From Actinokineospora globicatena (GTDB lineage Bacteria; Actinomycetota; Actinomycetes; Mycobacteriales; Pseudonocardiaceae): 64,000 nt of DNA. The stretch's first letter is position 1; each line of letters begins with the position of its first letter. Below the pieces are notes generated by a model. It did no database searches. It was not told where the DNA came from and was given only the letters and a program-made list of their open reading frames with translations. This document shows, in pieces, positions 8,401-17,426 of the stretch. The position numbers and the translations under genes were made by a program. The stretch is taken from contig NZ_JAMTCR010000002.1 in the NCBI RefSeq assembly GCF_024171945.1, positions 2,852,001-2,916,000 on the forward strand. Reading direction: 5' to 3'.

Positions 8401-9159
8401 CTAGCGGAGGGCGTGGAGGGTTAGGTCGGCGAGCATGGCGGTGGCTACTAGGGCTAGGGCGATGCCGAAGGCGCGGCGGAGGGTGGTGGGGGAGAGGGCT
8501 GCGGAGAGGCGGCGGCCGTCCCAGGCGGCCAAGATTGCGGCGGCGGCGAAGGGGGCTATGACGGGCCAGTTCATGGGGGTTGGGGCGGTGGCGAGGCGGG
8601 TGCCGAGGGCTACCAGGGAGTTCACCGCGATCACCAGGAGGCTGGTGCCGATCGCCACTCGCATGCGGAGGCTCAAGGCGGTCACCAGGGTTGGTACCGC
8701 GAGGAATCCGCCGCCGACGCCGAGTAGGCCGGTGACCGCGCCGAGGCCCGCGCCCGCCCCAACAGCTCGCGCCGCGCGCACCGGAGCATCCACTGTGGAC
8801 TCCGTGGGCTCGGTCCCCAGCAGGACGACCGAGGCCACACCGGCCAACAACGCGAACGCGGCGGTCAGCAGCCACGCGGGTACGTGTCCGGACAACACGG
8901 CCGCACCAGCCGACACCGGGACGCCCGCCCCCGCGAACAACAAACCGGTGCGCCAGCAGATGTCGCCCCCGCGCGCGTGTCTGCTCAGCGCGACCACGGA
9001 CGTCACGCTCACGATCAACAGGCTCGCGGTAGCCGCCACCGACGGGGTCATGCCCAGCAGGTAGATCAGCGCGGGCACCGCCAACACGCCCCCACCGCCG
9101 CCCAGCGCGCCCATCGCGAGCCCGACGACACCCCCGGCCACCAACGCCATCACCATCAT
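8401..9159 (-). CDS. TauE/SafE-family sulfite/sulfur-anion exporter
   Basis: A 252-residue membrane protein with about eight hydrophobic segments. It has the two internally repeated TauE signature stretches, GGVVGLAMGALGGGGGVLAVPAL near the N-terminus (abbreviated here as GALGGGGGVLAVPAL) and VTGLLGVGGGFLAVPTLV in the middle. The family moves sulfite, sulfoacetate or thiosulfate out of the cell. ATG at 9159 is chosen; 9156 is a near-equal alternative. It is the last gene of an operon with the MBL-rhodanese (9215) and SQR-like (10573) genes and lies 55 bases downstream, so it would remove sulfite made by persulfide oxidation. Confidence 0.88.
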   Translation of the reverse strand: MMVMALVAGGVVGLAMGALGGGGGVLAVPALIYLLGMTPSVAATASLLIVSVTSVVALSRHARGGDICWRTGLLFAGAGVPVSAGAAVLSGHVPAWLLTAAFALLAGVASVVLLGTEPTESTVDAPVRAARAVGAGAGLGAVTGLLGVGGGFLAVPTLVTALSLRMRVAIGTSLLVIAVNSLVALGTRLATAPTPMNWPVIAPFAAAAILAAWDGRRLSAALSPTTLRRAFGIALALVATAMLADLTLHALR

Positions 9160-9214
9160 GCGCACCCCAACCCGAAAGCCCCACGAACCCGCGGAAGCGC
9201 CGTGACAGAGCGGT

Positions 9215-10573
9215 TCACGTGTGACTCGCCTGGCGGACCGGAAGACCCGCCTCAACCCACGCCGTGAACCCGCCGATCAGGTCCGCGACATCACTGAAAC
9301 CGTGTGCTCGCAATGTAGAAGCCGCCACGGACGAGCGGTAGCCGCCCGCGCAGAACACAACCGTGGGGCGGTCGGCAGACAGTTCGCACAAGCGGGACAG
9401 CAGCTCCGGCAGCGGGATCAGCAACGCGCCCTCGATCGTCCCAGCCGCTTCCACCTCGCCCGGACCGCGCACGTCAATCAGCTGACGTTCAGCGGCCACC
9501 AGAGATAGCTCCTCGGGCGTAAGCCGAGTGGCGGCAACCACCGAAACCGGGCGGGTGAAGCCGGTAACCCGGTCAAAACCGATGCGGGCCAACCTGTTCC
9601 GGGACTCCACGGCCTGTTCCGGTTCGCACACCAGCACGATGTCGTCGTCCGCGCTGAGGACGGTCCCGGCGATCTCGGCGTAGCGGCCTGCCAGGCTCAC
9701 GTTGATCGAGTTCGGTAAGTGACCCCTGGCGAACGCCGAAGGGTCGCGGGTGTCCAGCAGCACCAATCCGTGCGCAATGGACACTTCGGGCACCGGGTCG
9801 TGCTCGTCGAAGATAGGTCGTGCGGCGCGGTTTCGGTTTGCGGCGTAAGCGAAGTAGTTCGGCGCCGTCGGCTGTCCAGCGCACACCGCACGCACGAACT
9901 CACGTTCGGTCATCGGTGCCAGCGCGTAGTTGGTCCGCCGCTGCTCGCCGAGCGTCCCGGTGGTGGCTGTCGACAAGTTCTTGCCGCAAGCCGATCCCGC
10001 GCCATGACCGGGGAACACGCGGGTCTCATCCGGCAACGAGAGCAACCGCCGCGTCGACCGGTACAGCGAGATCGCCAGTTCGCGCGCCGTCCACCCGTTG
10101 GCGGACAACAGATCCGGCCTGCCGACATCACCCAGGAACAACGTGTCGCCAGTCAGCACACCGTAGGGCACCTCGTCGTCGGCGTGCTCGCGCACGACGA
10201 GGCAGATCGACTCCGGGGTGTGCCCCGGCGTGTGCAGCACCTCCAGGTCGACATCACCCAGCGAGATCCGCCTGCGGTCGACGAGGCGGTGCACCGGGAA
10301 GTCGACCTCCGCGGCGCTGCCGTACCCGATCACCGCGCCGGTCGCCTCGGCCAGTTCCAGGTGCCCGGACAGGAAGTCGGCGTGGACGTGCGTCTCCAGC
10401 ACCCACTCGATCCGCAGCCCGTGCGCCTCGGCGTCGGCCAGGTAGGTGCCGATGTCGCGGCGGGGGTCGATCACGGCGGCCACCCCGCTCGACCGGTCAC
10501 CGACCAAATAGGACGCCTGCGACAGGCAGGCGGTGTAGTACTGGGCGAACACCAGGTTGCGTGCCCCGGCCAT
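9215..10573 (-). CDS. MBL-fold persulfide dioxygenase-like / double rhodanese fusion protein
   Basis: 452 residues. The N-terminal metallo-beta-lactamase domain (about 1-240) has the ETHVHADFLSG motif of ETHE1-type persulfide dioxygenases, PGHTPES, TGDTLFLGDVGR and FPGHGAGSACG. Two rhodanese domains follow. The first (about 265-345) has a poorly conserved loop, CEPEQ. The second (about 360-450) has a proper active loop, CAGGYRS. The layout matches CstB/BlH-like proteins that oxidise low-molecular-weight persulfide to sulfite and thiosulfate. ATG at 10573 overlaps the upstream SQR stop by one base (TGATG), implying translational coupling. Cytoplasmic. Confidence 0.92.
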   Translation of the reverse strand: MAGARNLVFAQYYTACLSQASYLVGDRSSGVAAVIDPRRDIGTYLADAEAHGLRIEWVLETHVHADFLSGHLELAEATGAVIGYGSAAEVDFPVHRLVDRRRISLGDVDLEVLHTPGHTPESICLVVREHADDEVPYGVLTGDTLFLGDVGRPDLLSANGWTARELAISLYRSTRRLLSLPDETRVFPGHGAGSACGKNLSTATTGTLGEQRRTNYALAPMTEREFVRAVCAGQPTAPNYFAYAANRNRAARPIFDEHDPVPEVSIAHGLVLLDTRDPSAFARGHLPNSINVSLAGRYAEIAGTVLSADDDIVLVCEPEQAVESRNRLARIGFDRVTGFTRPVSVVAATRLTPEELSLVAAERQLIDVRGPGEVEAAGTIEGALLIPLPELLSRLCELSADRPTVVFCAGGYRSSVAASTLRAHGFSDVADLIGGFTAWVEAGLPVRQASHT

Positions 10574-11721
10574 CACGCCCGCCCCCGCAGCATCAGGTTC
10601 CAGTACAGGAAGGGCAATCCGTGGCGTTTGAGGTACCACATGTCGGCGCGCTCGCGGATCGTGTTGATCACCGGGATCGACGGGGTCGGCCGCATGGTGT
10701 AGTCGAACTCGGCGAGCAGCATCCGGCGGCGAGCGGTGGTCAACGGGCAGGACGCATACCCGCCGTAGCGCGCGGTCGGCTCCTGTCCATTTCGGACCGA
10801 TAAGAGGTTCGCGACAACAACCGGCGCCTGCTTACGGATCGCCGCCCCGGTCTTGGAGTTCGGTGTGGACCCAGCATCCCCGAGTGCGAAGACCTCGGGG
10901 TGCCGGACGTGCCGCATGGTGTGCTTGTCGACTTCCACATACCCGTTCTCGCCCGCTAGCGGTCCCCCCTTGATCCAGTCCGGCGCGCTCTGCGGCGGCA
11001 CGAGGTGGGCCATCGTGTAAGGCACCGTGGTGGTGCCGTTGATGACCACCTCGTCACCGCGCACCTCGGTGACCTCGCTGGAGAAGTGCACCGTGATCCC
11101 GTACCGGCGGACCACCCCGGCCAGCACCTCGGCGAACTCCGGCACCCCGAACAGCGTCGGCGTCGGCAGTACCAAGTGGACGTCGATGTCGCGCAACACG
11201 CCCTGCTCGCGCCAGTAGTCCGCCGCGAGGTAGGCGATCTTCTGCGGTGCCCCCGCGCACTTGATCGGACCGGACGGCATCGCGAACACAGCCGAGCCGC
11301 GCCGGGTGTCGCGGATCAACTCCCAGGTCCTGGGTGCGAGGTCCGCGCTGTAGTTGCTCGACGCCGTGCCCGCGAAGGACTCGGTCATGCCGGGGACCGC
11401 GTCCCAGTTCAGCTGGATGCCCGGGCAGACGACGAGCTGGTCGTAGTGCAGGTCGGTGCCGTCGTCGAGGCGAACGCGACGGGCATCCGGGTCGACCGCG
11501 ACGGCCGACCGGCGCACCCAGGTCACGCCCTTGGGCATGACGGACGCCTGCGGCCGCGCGCTCTCCCGCAGCGGCGCCCGGCCCCCGCCCACCAGTGTCC
11601 ACAGTGGCTGGTAGTGGTGTGTGTCGGCGGGGTCGACCACGGTCACGTCGCGCACTCCGGCCCGTAACAACCGCGCCGCCACGGTGATCCCGGCGGTCCC
11701 ACCGCCCACGATCACGACCAT
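10573..11721 (-). CDS. Sulfide:quinone oxidoreductase-like FAD/NAD(P) flavoprotein
   Basis: 382 residues. It starts with the FAD dinucleotide motif VVIVGGGTAGITVAARLL and contains the SQR-like stretches HHYQPLWTLVGGG, CPGIQLNWDAVPG, PSGPIKCAGAPQKIAYL (with a cysteine in the position typical of SQR) and ALGDAGSTPNSKTGAAI near the C-terminal membrane-associated end (LPFLYWNLML). It would oxidise sulfide, pass electrons to menaquinone and hand persulfide to the next gene product. ATG at 11721 has GGAGG six bases upstream. First gene of the sulfur operon, divergent from the GntR regulator. Type I/V SQR or a related pyridine nucleotide-disulfide reductase; the exact subtype was not resolved. Confidence 0.88.
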   Translation of the reverse strand: MVVIVGGGTAGITVAARLLRAGVRDVTVVDPADTHHYQPLWTLVGGGRAPLRESARPQASVMPKGVTWVRRSAVAVDPDARRVRLDDGTDLHYDQLVVCPGIQLNWDAVPGMTESFAGTASSNYSADLAPRTWELIRDTRRGSAVFAMPSGPIKCAGAPQKIAYLAADYWREQGVLRDIDVHLVLPTPTLFGVPEFAEVLAGVVRRYGITVHFSSEVTEVRGDEVVINGTTTVPYTMAHLVPPQSAPDWIKGGPLAGENGYVEVDKHTMRHVRHPEVFALGDAGSTPNSKTGAAIRKQAPVVVANLLSVRNGQEPTARYGGYASCPLTTARRRMLLAEFDYTMRPTPSIPVINTIRERADMWYLKRHGLPFLYWNLMLRGRA

Positions 11722-11800
11722 CGTGCCTCCTCGTTGTCCGGACAGCCACGTTAAGGCGGTAGGCCTGCCGGACGAGAACAAAAGTAGGTACATTTGCGTG
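11722..11800. promoter_or_regulatory. Divergent promoter region of sulfur operon and GntR gene
   Basis: 79 bases between the two starts. Towards the GntR gene a TACATT hexamer (11789-11794) lies six bases before GTG 11801. The GntR transcript may therefore be leaderless or nearly so, consistent with the absence of a strong ribosome site. AGGAGG for the SQR gene is at 11727-11732 on the minus strand. No clear inverted-repeat operator was seen. Confidence 0.45.
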
Positions 11801-12487
11801 GTGGACCTCAGGTGGCAGCGCGTGCAGGACGACCTCGTGCGTCGGATGCGCGCGGGCGAGTTCGCCGAGTCCTTCCCCAGTGAGGCCGAGCTTGTCGCGG
11901 AATACCAGGTCAGCCGCACCACGGTCCGGCGCGCGCTGCAGCGGCTGCGTGCGGAGGGGCTGGTGACCGCCGAGCGGGGGCGGCGGCCCCGGGTGCGCGC
12001 GGAGCACGGCGTCGAGCAGCCGCTCGGCACCCTGTACAGCCTCAACGCGTCGGTCAAGACCGCCGGGCTCAGCCAGCGCAGCGTCGTGCGGCGGCTGGAG
12101 GTCCACGCCGACGGGGTGGTTGCCGACCACCTCGGCCTGGACGGGTCGATCCCGCTGGTCCACCTGGAGCGGCTGCGCCTGGCCGGGGACGAGCCGCTGG
12201 CCATCGACCGGGTGTGGCTCCCGGCGGAGCACGGGCGGGGGCTGCTCTCGGCCGACCTGACCCAGATCGGGGTGTACGCCGTGCTCGAGCGCACCGGGCT
12301 GCGGCTGGACCGGGCGCGCGAGAGCATCCGCGCGGTCGCGTTCTCGCCGCTGGAGAGCACCCTGCTCGGCTGCGGCGTCGGCCTGTCCATCCACCGCCTC
12401 AGCCACGCGCAGGGCCAGCCCATGGAGTGGCGCCACACCCTGGTCCGCGGCGACCGCTTCACCCTGACCGCCGCGTTCGGCGGCTGA
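11801..12487 (+). CDS. GntR-family (HutC/UTRA subfamily) transcriptional regulator
   Basis: 228 residues. The winged HTH (about 5-65) contains SEAELVAEYQVSRTTVRRAL followed by RAEGLVTAERGRRP. The C-terminal UTRA ligand domain (about 85-225) contains HLERLRLAGDEPLAIDRVWLP and YAVLERTGL. Start: GTG 11801 or the adjacent in-frame GTG 11798; neither has a strong ribosome site. Being divergent from the SQR-rhodanese-TauE operon it is the likely local regulator, though UTRA proteins usually sense sugars or organic acids and the inducer is unknown. Confidence 0.88.
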   Translation: MDLRWQRVQDDLVRRMRAGEFAESFPSEAELVAEYQVSRTTVRRALQRLRAEGLVTAERGRRPRVRAEHGVEQPLGTLYSLNASVKTAGLSQRSVVRRLEVHADGVVADHLGLDGSIPLVHLERLRLAGDEPLAIDRVWLPAEHGRGLLSADLTQIGVYAVLERTGLRLDRARESIRAVAFSPLESTLLGCGVGLSIHRLSHAQGQPMEWRHTLVRGDRFTLTAAFGG

Positions 12488-12544
12488 CGGGCGCGGCCGC
12501 GGGCGCGCATCATGGGGAGTCGGTCGGGGAACGGAGCCGGTGCG

Positions 12545-12973
12545 GTGGACGATGACCTGCTGGCGGAGTCGCACCTGGTCCGCGCGCTGGCCGTCGCCGA
12601 CGCCCGTGCGGTGCTGGCGGACCTCGTCGACCTGTTCAGCCGCGGCGCGCAGTGGCACCGCGCCTTGGACGCCGCCTTCGAACTGCTCTCCGAAGTCCGC
12701 CGCCGTGGGGAACCGGCGGGGGAGACCTTGCTGCTGATCGGCGAGATCATGCTCCGCGCCAGCCGCTTCCCGGCCGCCGTGATCTACCTGGACCGCGCTG
12801 AACAGGCGCTGGGGTCACGGCTGGACCTGGCGGTCGCGCTGGCTCGGGCCCACCAGGGGATGGGGTCAGCCGGGCCCGCCCGCAGGCACCTGCACCGAGC
12901 CCTGGCGATGGCGGTGGACGTGGACGACGACGCGGCCGCTCACGTCCGCGCCCTGCTGCGCTCGACCGGGTGA
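12545..12973 (+). CDS. Small TPR-like helical protein (hypothetical)
   Basis: 142 residues from GTG 12545 (GGAG eight bases upstream). The product is all-alpha, rich in Ala, Leu and Arg. It has two or three TPR-like helical hairpins: RALDAAFELLSEVRRRGEP, IMLRASRFPAAVIYLDRAEQ and VALARAHQGMGSAGPARRHL. No enzyme motif, signal peptide or membrane segment. It follows the GntR gene by 57 bases and may be co-transcribed with it. Function unknown; codon use and the ribosome site support it as real. Confidence 0.68.
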   Translation: MDDDLLAESHLVRALAVADARAVLADLVDLFSRGAQWHRALDAAFELLSEVRRRGEPAGETLLLIGEIMLRASRFPAAVIYLDRAEQALGSRLDLAVALARAHQGMGSAGPARRHLHRALAMAVDVDDDAAAHVRALLRSTG

Positions 12974-13450
12974 TCGCGGCTTGGTTGTCCACAGGTCTTG
13001 GCGAGTCGGAACCGGCCGATTGTGGGCTTGACCTGCGGCACCGCGCTGAGCAGCCCCCGAATCGAGCCTAGGTCGGGGAGTGCGGGGTGAACCAGGGTCG
13101 CTTCGGGGCTGTGGAGGGATTCCGGGTGATGTGGATGGACGCCGCGGGTGCTGTGGACAGGTCGGGGCGTTGTGGACAGTTGAGGTGGTTACTGCTTGGT
13201 GAACTGCCGGCTGGACGCGAACCGCTGGCACCCGCGGCCCGCCTGCCCGCGCGGCTGGGTAGCTCATCGTCAGCGGCGGTGAGCACCGCGCCGAGGGGTC
13301 CGCTGTTCACTGTGGACTGACTCCCGGCCATCGTGTCGACCGCGCGCCGCCATCGCCCCGGCGACCGAGTCGCAGGCCAGGGGTGGGATCAAGTTGTCTC
13401 AGCTTCAACAATGCAGCAGGCTCGACAGGAACCTACGGATGGAGACGCGG
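12974..13450. other. Intergenic region with TGTGGACA/TTGTCCACA words, no gene recognised
   Basis: About 480 bases. Several DnaA-box-like words occur: TTGTCCACA at 12985-12993, TGTGGACA near 13151 and 13172, and a half copy of the dispersed palindrome (cactgtggac) near 13308. Open frames are present but lack ribosome sites and recognisable content. The 3' end (about 13430-13450) carries the GGAG site of the aldehyde dehydrogenase gene. The promoter for that gene should lie here; none was confidently read. Confidence 0.4.
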
Positions 13451-14911
13451 ATGGCACTGCTGGACGACGGCGCGTGGCAGGGCAAGGTCTGGACCGGGGA
13501 CTGGACGGTGGCCAGCGGTGGCACCTACACCGCCGTCGAGCCCGCCACCGGTGAGTCGCTCGGCGAGGTCGGCAAGGCCACGCCCGCCGACGTGCGCGAG
13601 GCGGCCGTCCGCGCGGTCTCGGCGCAACGGGCCTGGGCCGCCGCGCCGTACGAGTTGCGGGCCGCCGTGCTGCGCGGGGCCGGTGACCTGCTCACCCTGC
13701 ACGCCGAGGAGATCAAGGACTGGCTCTCGCGCGAGTCCGGCGCCATCCGCCCGTTCGGCGAGTTCCAGGTCCACACCAGCGCCCAGGAGTGCTACGAGTC
13801 CGCCGCGCTGCCCTCGCACCCGTACGGCGAGCTCCTGCGCACCGGCGCGCCGCGGCTCTCGTTCGCCCGCAGGCTGCCCGCCGGGGTCGTCGGCGTGATC
13901 GCCCCGTTCAACGTGCCCACCATCCTGGCCATCCGCGCGGTCGCCCCCGCGCTGGCGCTGGGCAACGCCGTCATCCTCAAGCCCGACCCGCGCACCGCGA
14001 TCTCCGGCGGCGCGATCTTCGCCAAGGTGTTCGCCGAGGCTGGGCTGCCCGAGGGCCTGCTCCAAGTGCTCCCCGGCGGTGCGGACGTCGGCGAGGCGCT
14101 GGTCACCGACCCCGCCGTGCGGGTCATCGCGTTCACCGGCTCGACCAGGGCGGGCCGCGCGGTCGGTGCCCTCGCCGGTCAGCACCTCAAGCGCGCGCAC
14201 CTGGAGCTGGGCGGCAACTCCGCGCTCATCGTGCTGCCGGACGTCGACGTCACCGCTGCCGCGTCGGTCGGCGCTTGGGGCACCTTCACCCACTCCGGGC
14301 AGATCTGCATGGCCACCAGCAGGCACCTCGTGCACGAGTCGATCGCCGAGGAGTACACCGCCGTACTCGCGGAGAAGGTCGCTGGCCTGCCCGTCGGCGA
14401 CCCGTTCCGCGAGCAGGTGGCGCTCGGGCCGCTGATCGACGCTGGTCAGCGCGACCGGGTGCACGGCTTGGTCACCGCCAGCACCGAGGGCGGCGCCACG
14501 GTTCGCACCGGCGGCACCTTCGACGGCCTGTTCTACCGCCCGACCGTGCTCGGTGACGTGCCGGTCGACGTGCCCGCCTACCAGGAGGAGATCTTCGGCC
14601 CGGTCGCGCCGGTCACCGCGTTCTCCTCCGTCGACGAGGTCGCCGCGCTGGCCGCCGACTCCAGCTACGGGCTGTCGCTGGGCATCCTGACCCGCGACGT
14701 CACCGCCGGGCTCGACCTCGCGGGCCGCATCCCCTCCGGTCTGGTCCACATCAACGACCAGACGGTGAACGACGAGGCCACGGCACCCTTCGGCGGGGTC
14801 GGCGCGTCCGGCACCGGCTCCCGGCACGGTGGCGCGCAGGCCAACATCGAGGCGTTCACCGAGACCCAGTGGGTCACCCTGCGCGGCGATCTCCCGCGGT
14901 ACCCGTTCTGA
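13451..14911 (+). CDS. NAD(P)-dependent aldehyde dehydrogenase (benzaldehyde/vanillin-type)
   Basis: 486 residues, full length for the ALDH superfamily. The catalytic glutamate lies in LELGGNSALIV and the catalytic cysteine in THSGQICMATSRH. Other family blocks are GVIAPFNVPTILAIRAVAPA, ILKPDPRTAISGG, FTGSTRAGRAVG, EEIFGPVAPV and the C-terminal EATAPFGGVGASGTGSRHGG. Closest in style to benzaldehyde or vanillin dehydrogenases that oxidise aromatic aldehydes to acids; this subtype is inference. ATG 13451 has GGAG six bases upstream. Apparently monocistronic; no aromatic degradation genes flank it. Confidence 0.92.
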   Translation: MALLDDGAWQGKVWTGDWTVASGGTYTAVEPATGESLGEVGKATPADVREAAVRAVSAQRAWAAAPYELRAAVLRGAGDLLTLHAEEIKDWLSRESGAIRPFGEFQVHTSAQECYESAALPSHPYGELLRTGAPRLSFARRLPAGVVGVIAPFNVPTILAIRAVAPALALGNAVILKPDPRTAISGGAIFAKVFAEAGLPEGLLQVLPGGADVGEALVTDPAVRVIAFTGSTRAGRAVGALAGQHLKRAHLELGGNSALIVLPDVDVTAAASVGAWGTFTHSGQICMATSRHLVHESIAEEYTAVLAEKVAGLPVGDPFREQVALGPLIDAGQRDRVHGLVTASTEGGATVRTGGTFDGLFYRPTVLGDVPVDVPAYQEEIFGPVAPVTAFSSVDEVAALAADSSYGLSLGILTRDVTAGLDLAGRIPSGLVHINDQTVNDEATAPFGGVGASGTGSRHGGAQANIEAFTETQWVTLRGDLPRYPF

Positions 14912-15053
14912 CCCCGCCCGCCGCCGGTGACCGGAAGCCAGTTGTGGAGGAATGGTGATGGCGTGCGGAGGGTCTGTGCCGACCCGCCCGCACGCCGGAT
15001 CCCGCGCCGTATCCTCCGATCGCTGATTTCCGAGTCACGGGGGGCACCGGTCC

Positions 15054-17426
15054 ATGGCCGACATCAAGGTTCTCGAGGCGCAGCAGTGGGTCAACGCGAC
15101 CTATGGAGCCGTACCGGGGTACGTCCGCTGCCCCGAGGACGGCCGCTCGGCGTGGAGCACGATGTTCTCCCTCACCCGTGCGCTGCAACGGGAACTCGGC
15201 ATCACCGCGCTCTCCGACAGCTTCGGCCCGACCACGCTGTCGCTGCTGGGGCAACGCGGCAACGTCGGCCCCGGTTACACCAACGCGAACATCGTGCGGA
15301 TCGTGCAGCACGCCTTGTACTGCAAGGGGTACTGGGGCGGTACCACCAACGGTGTGTACGGTCAGCAGACCATCGCCGCCGTCACGCAGCTCAAGTCGGA
15401 CATGGGCCTGGGCGGCGACGGGACCGTGCCGCCCAAGGTGTTCAAGGCGCTGCTCACCATGGACGCCTACGTGCTGCTCTCCGGCGGCGACGAGCAGGTG
15501 CGGTCGATCCAGAAGTGGCTCAACAGCCGGTACCTGGCCAAGTCGACGTTCTTCGTCATCCCCTGCGACGGGCACTTCTCGCGCGACGTGCAGAAGGCGC
15601 TGATGCGGGCGCTGCAGTACGAGTTCGGCATCCCAGAGGACCAGGCGACCGGCAACTTCGGGCCCGCCACACAGGACGGTCTGCGCGCGCACCCGGTGTC
15701 GCTGGGCAAGTCCGGGGTGTTCGTCCAGCTCTTCAGCGCCGCCTGCGTGTTCAACGGCCCGGTGCCCGACGACACCATCCCCGGCAACAACTCGCTGCCG
15801 GTGCGGGCGGTGTTCAAGTCCACCTTCGACGCCGACCTGAAGCGGTTCGTCGAGTTCTTCCAACGCTTCTCGGCCCTGCCCGCCACCGGGTACGGCGACT
15901 ACCCGACCTGGGCGCAGCTGCTGGTCTCCAGCGGTGACCCCGACCGGCCCGCCACCGCGTGCGACACCCGGTTCCACATCAGCGTGACCCGCGCCCAGGC
16001 GCTGCGGGCCGCCGGGTACACCGTCGTCGGCCGCTACCTCGACGAGGACGCGACCAGCACGCTGGACAAGGAGTTGCAGCCGGGCGAGCTCGACGCGATC
16101 TTCGCCGGTGGGCTGCGGGTCTTCCCGATCTCGCAGTACAACTCCCGGCTGCTCGGCGACTTCACCTACGACCAGGGGTACCAGCACGCGTTGCGCGCGC
16201 ACACCAGGGCGGCGGGGTACGGCTTCAACCGCGGCGCGGTGATCTACTTCGCGGTCGACTACGACGCCACCGACGAGCAGATCGACAGCAACATCCTGCC
16301 GTACTTCCGCGGTGTGCAGGCGGGTCTGGCCAGCCAGGGCAAGTGGTACATCGCCGGGGTGTACGGGTCGCGCAACGTGTGCTCGCGGGTCACCGACGAG
16401 GCGTACGCGCGGTTCTCCTTCGTCTCCGGCATGTCCTGGGGATTCTCGGGAAACCTGGGGTTCCCGCTGCCCGCGAACTGGTCGTTCAACCAGATCAAGG
16501 AGTTCTCGTTCGTCTCCGGGTCCGACCGGTTCGACCTGGACCGCGTCGTGCACCGCGCGGGGAGCGACCCGGGTGTTGGGCCGGAGGGGGTTGGCGGGCA
16601 GCAGTCCCCTGTGGATGCTTACCTCAAGTACGTCGACGACCTCTATGCGACGGCGGTCCGGTACGGCAAGGGTGATCCGAACTTGCGGGTCGCGGAGTAC
16701 CTGCGGTATCCCACCTATGTGGACCTCTACTCCGGTTGGCAGAACCTGATTGGGGACGTCGATCGCGACTGGATCGCTTACGCGGCAGCCAATGGCCCGG
16801 CGCGGGTGGTCCGCTATGCCGATCCTGGGTATGGAGTGGACATCGGCGCTGACCACTTTGGAGCGACGGTCAACGCCGTTCTGCTTCGGGGGGCGGGAAC
16901 CGGCGAGGTCGCGGACCGGGGCGATTTCGGTGGGTGGGGCGGGGATCTGGCCACGTTCTACGGCGAGTGGCGGGCCAACGGCACCGAGTACGCCTCCGGG
17001 TACGCCTTCTGCTCGGAGCGGCTCGCCAAGATCAACGTGTGCTCGTCGTTCCCGTTCGGCGACCTGATCGAGGACGTCGACGGCTACCTGGTCGGCCGGG
17101 CGGTGCTGGCCGGGACGCCGATCAACACGGCCGTGCGCCAACACCTGACCGTTGGTTGCCTGACCCGGTTCCGCCGCTTCCTTGACCTGCGCCACGGCGG
17201 CCGCGCCGAGCACGTCGTCGCCACCGCCCGCAACCTGCTCGGCAACGCGGGCGACACCGAACTCGCCGCCCTGCGCACCGCCGCGATCAAGAAGACCGGC
17301 GGCTGGGACGCGCTGCTGCCCGGCCACATGCCCGACAGCAAGCTCACCCCGTTCCTCCAGGGCTACGCCGACACCCTGCTCGGCCTGGTCAACCAGGAGC
17401 GGTCGCGCTTGGCCCGGCTCGGCTGA
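15054..17426 (+). CDS. Peptidoglycan-binding / DUF1906 (GH25-like) domain protein
   Basis: 790 residues without a signal peptide or membrane segment. Residues about 1-300 hold several peptidoglycan-binding-like repeats (VRIVQHALYCKGYWGG with GVYGQQTIAAV; VRSIQKWLNSRY with GHFSRDVQKAL). Residues about 300-510 form a DUF1906 (Rv2525c-like) glycoside-hydrolase-type barrel: YTVVGRYLDED, FPISQYN, GAVIYFAVDYDAT, KWYIAGVYGS, DLDRVVHR. Residues about 520-790 are an unrecognised domain. The product should act on or bind peptidoglycan, but how it leaves the cell is not evident. ATG 15054 follows a weak site (cggggggcaccggtcc). The last base of its stop is the first base of the next start (TGATG), coupling it to a small membrane protein. 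Confidence 0.85.
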   Translation: MADIKVLEAQQWVNATYGAVPGYVRCPEDGRSAWSTMFSLTRALQRELGITALSDSFGPTTLSLLGQRGNVGPGYTNANIVRIVQHALYCKGYWGGTTNGVYGQQTIAAVTQLKSDMGLGGDGTVPPKVFKALLTMDAYVLLSGGDEQVRSIQKWLNSRYLAKSTFFVIPCDGHFSRDVQKALMRALQYEFGIPEDQATGNFGPATQDGLRAHPVSLGKSGVFVQLFSAACVFNGPVPDDTIPGNNSLPVRAVFKSTFDADLKRFVEFFQRFSALPATGYGDYPTWAQLLVSSGDPDRPATACDTRFHISVTRAQALRAAGYTVVGRYLDEDATSTLDKELQPGELDAIFAGGLRVFPISQYNSRLLGDFTYDQGYQHALRAHTRAAGYGFNRGAVIYFAVDYDATDEQIDSNILPYFRGVQAGLASQGKWYIAGVYGSRNVCSRVTDEAYARFSFVSGMSWGFSGNLGFPLPANWSFNQIKEFSFVSGSDRFDLDRVVHRAGSDPGVGPEGVGGQQSPVDAYLKYVDDLYATAVRYGKGDPNLRVAEYLRYPTYVDLYSGWQNLIGDVDRDWIAYAAANGPARVVRYADPGYGVDIGADHFGATVNAVLLRGAGTGEVADRGDFGGWGGDLATFYGEWRANGTEYASGYAFCSERLAKINVCSSFPFGDLIEDVDGYLVGRAVLAGTPINTAVRQHLTVGCLTRFRRFLDLRHGGRAEHVVATARNLLGNAGDTELAALRTAAIKKTGGWDALLPGHMPDSKLTPFLQGYADTLLGLVNQERSRLARLG

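Noticed and set aside
12974..13450. Replication-origin-like cluster of DnaA boxes
   Set aside because: Only a few TTGTCCACA/TGTGGACA words, no AT-rich unwinding region, no dnaA, dnaN or gyr genes near; the words are also part of a lineage-wide palindrome.
14874..17327. Long minus-strand frame opposite the DUF1906 gene
   Set aside because: No start context or motifs; the plus strand has peptidoglycan-binding and DUF1906 signatures.
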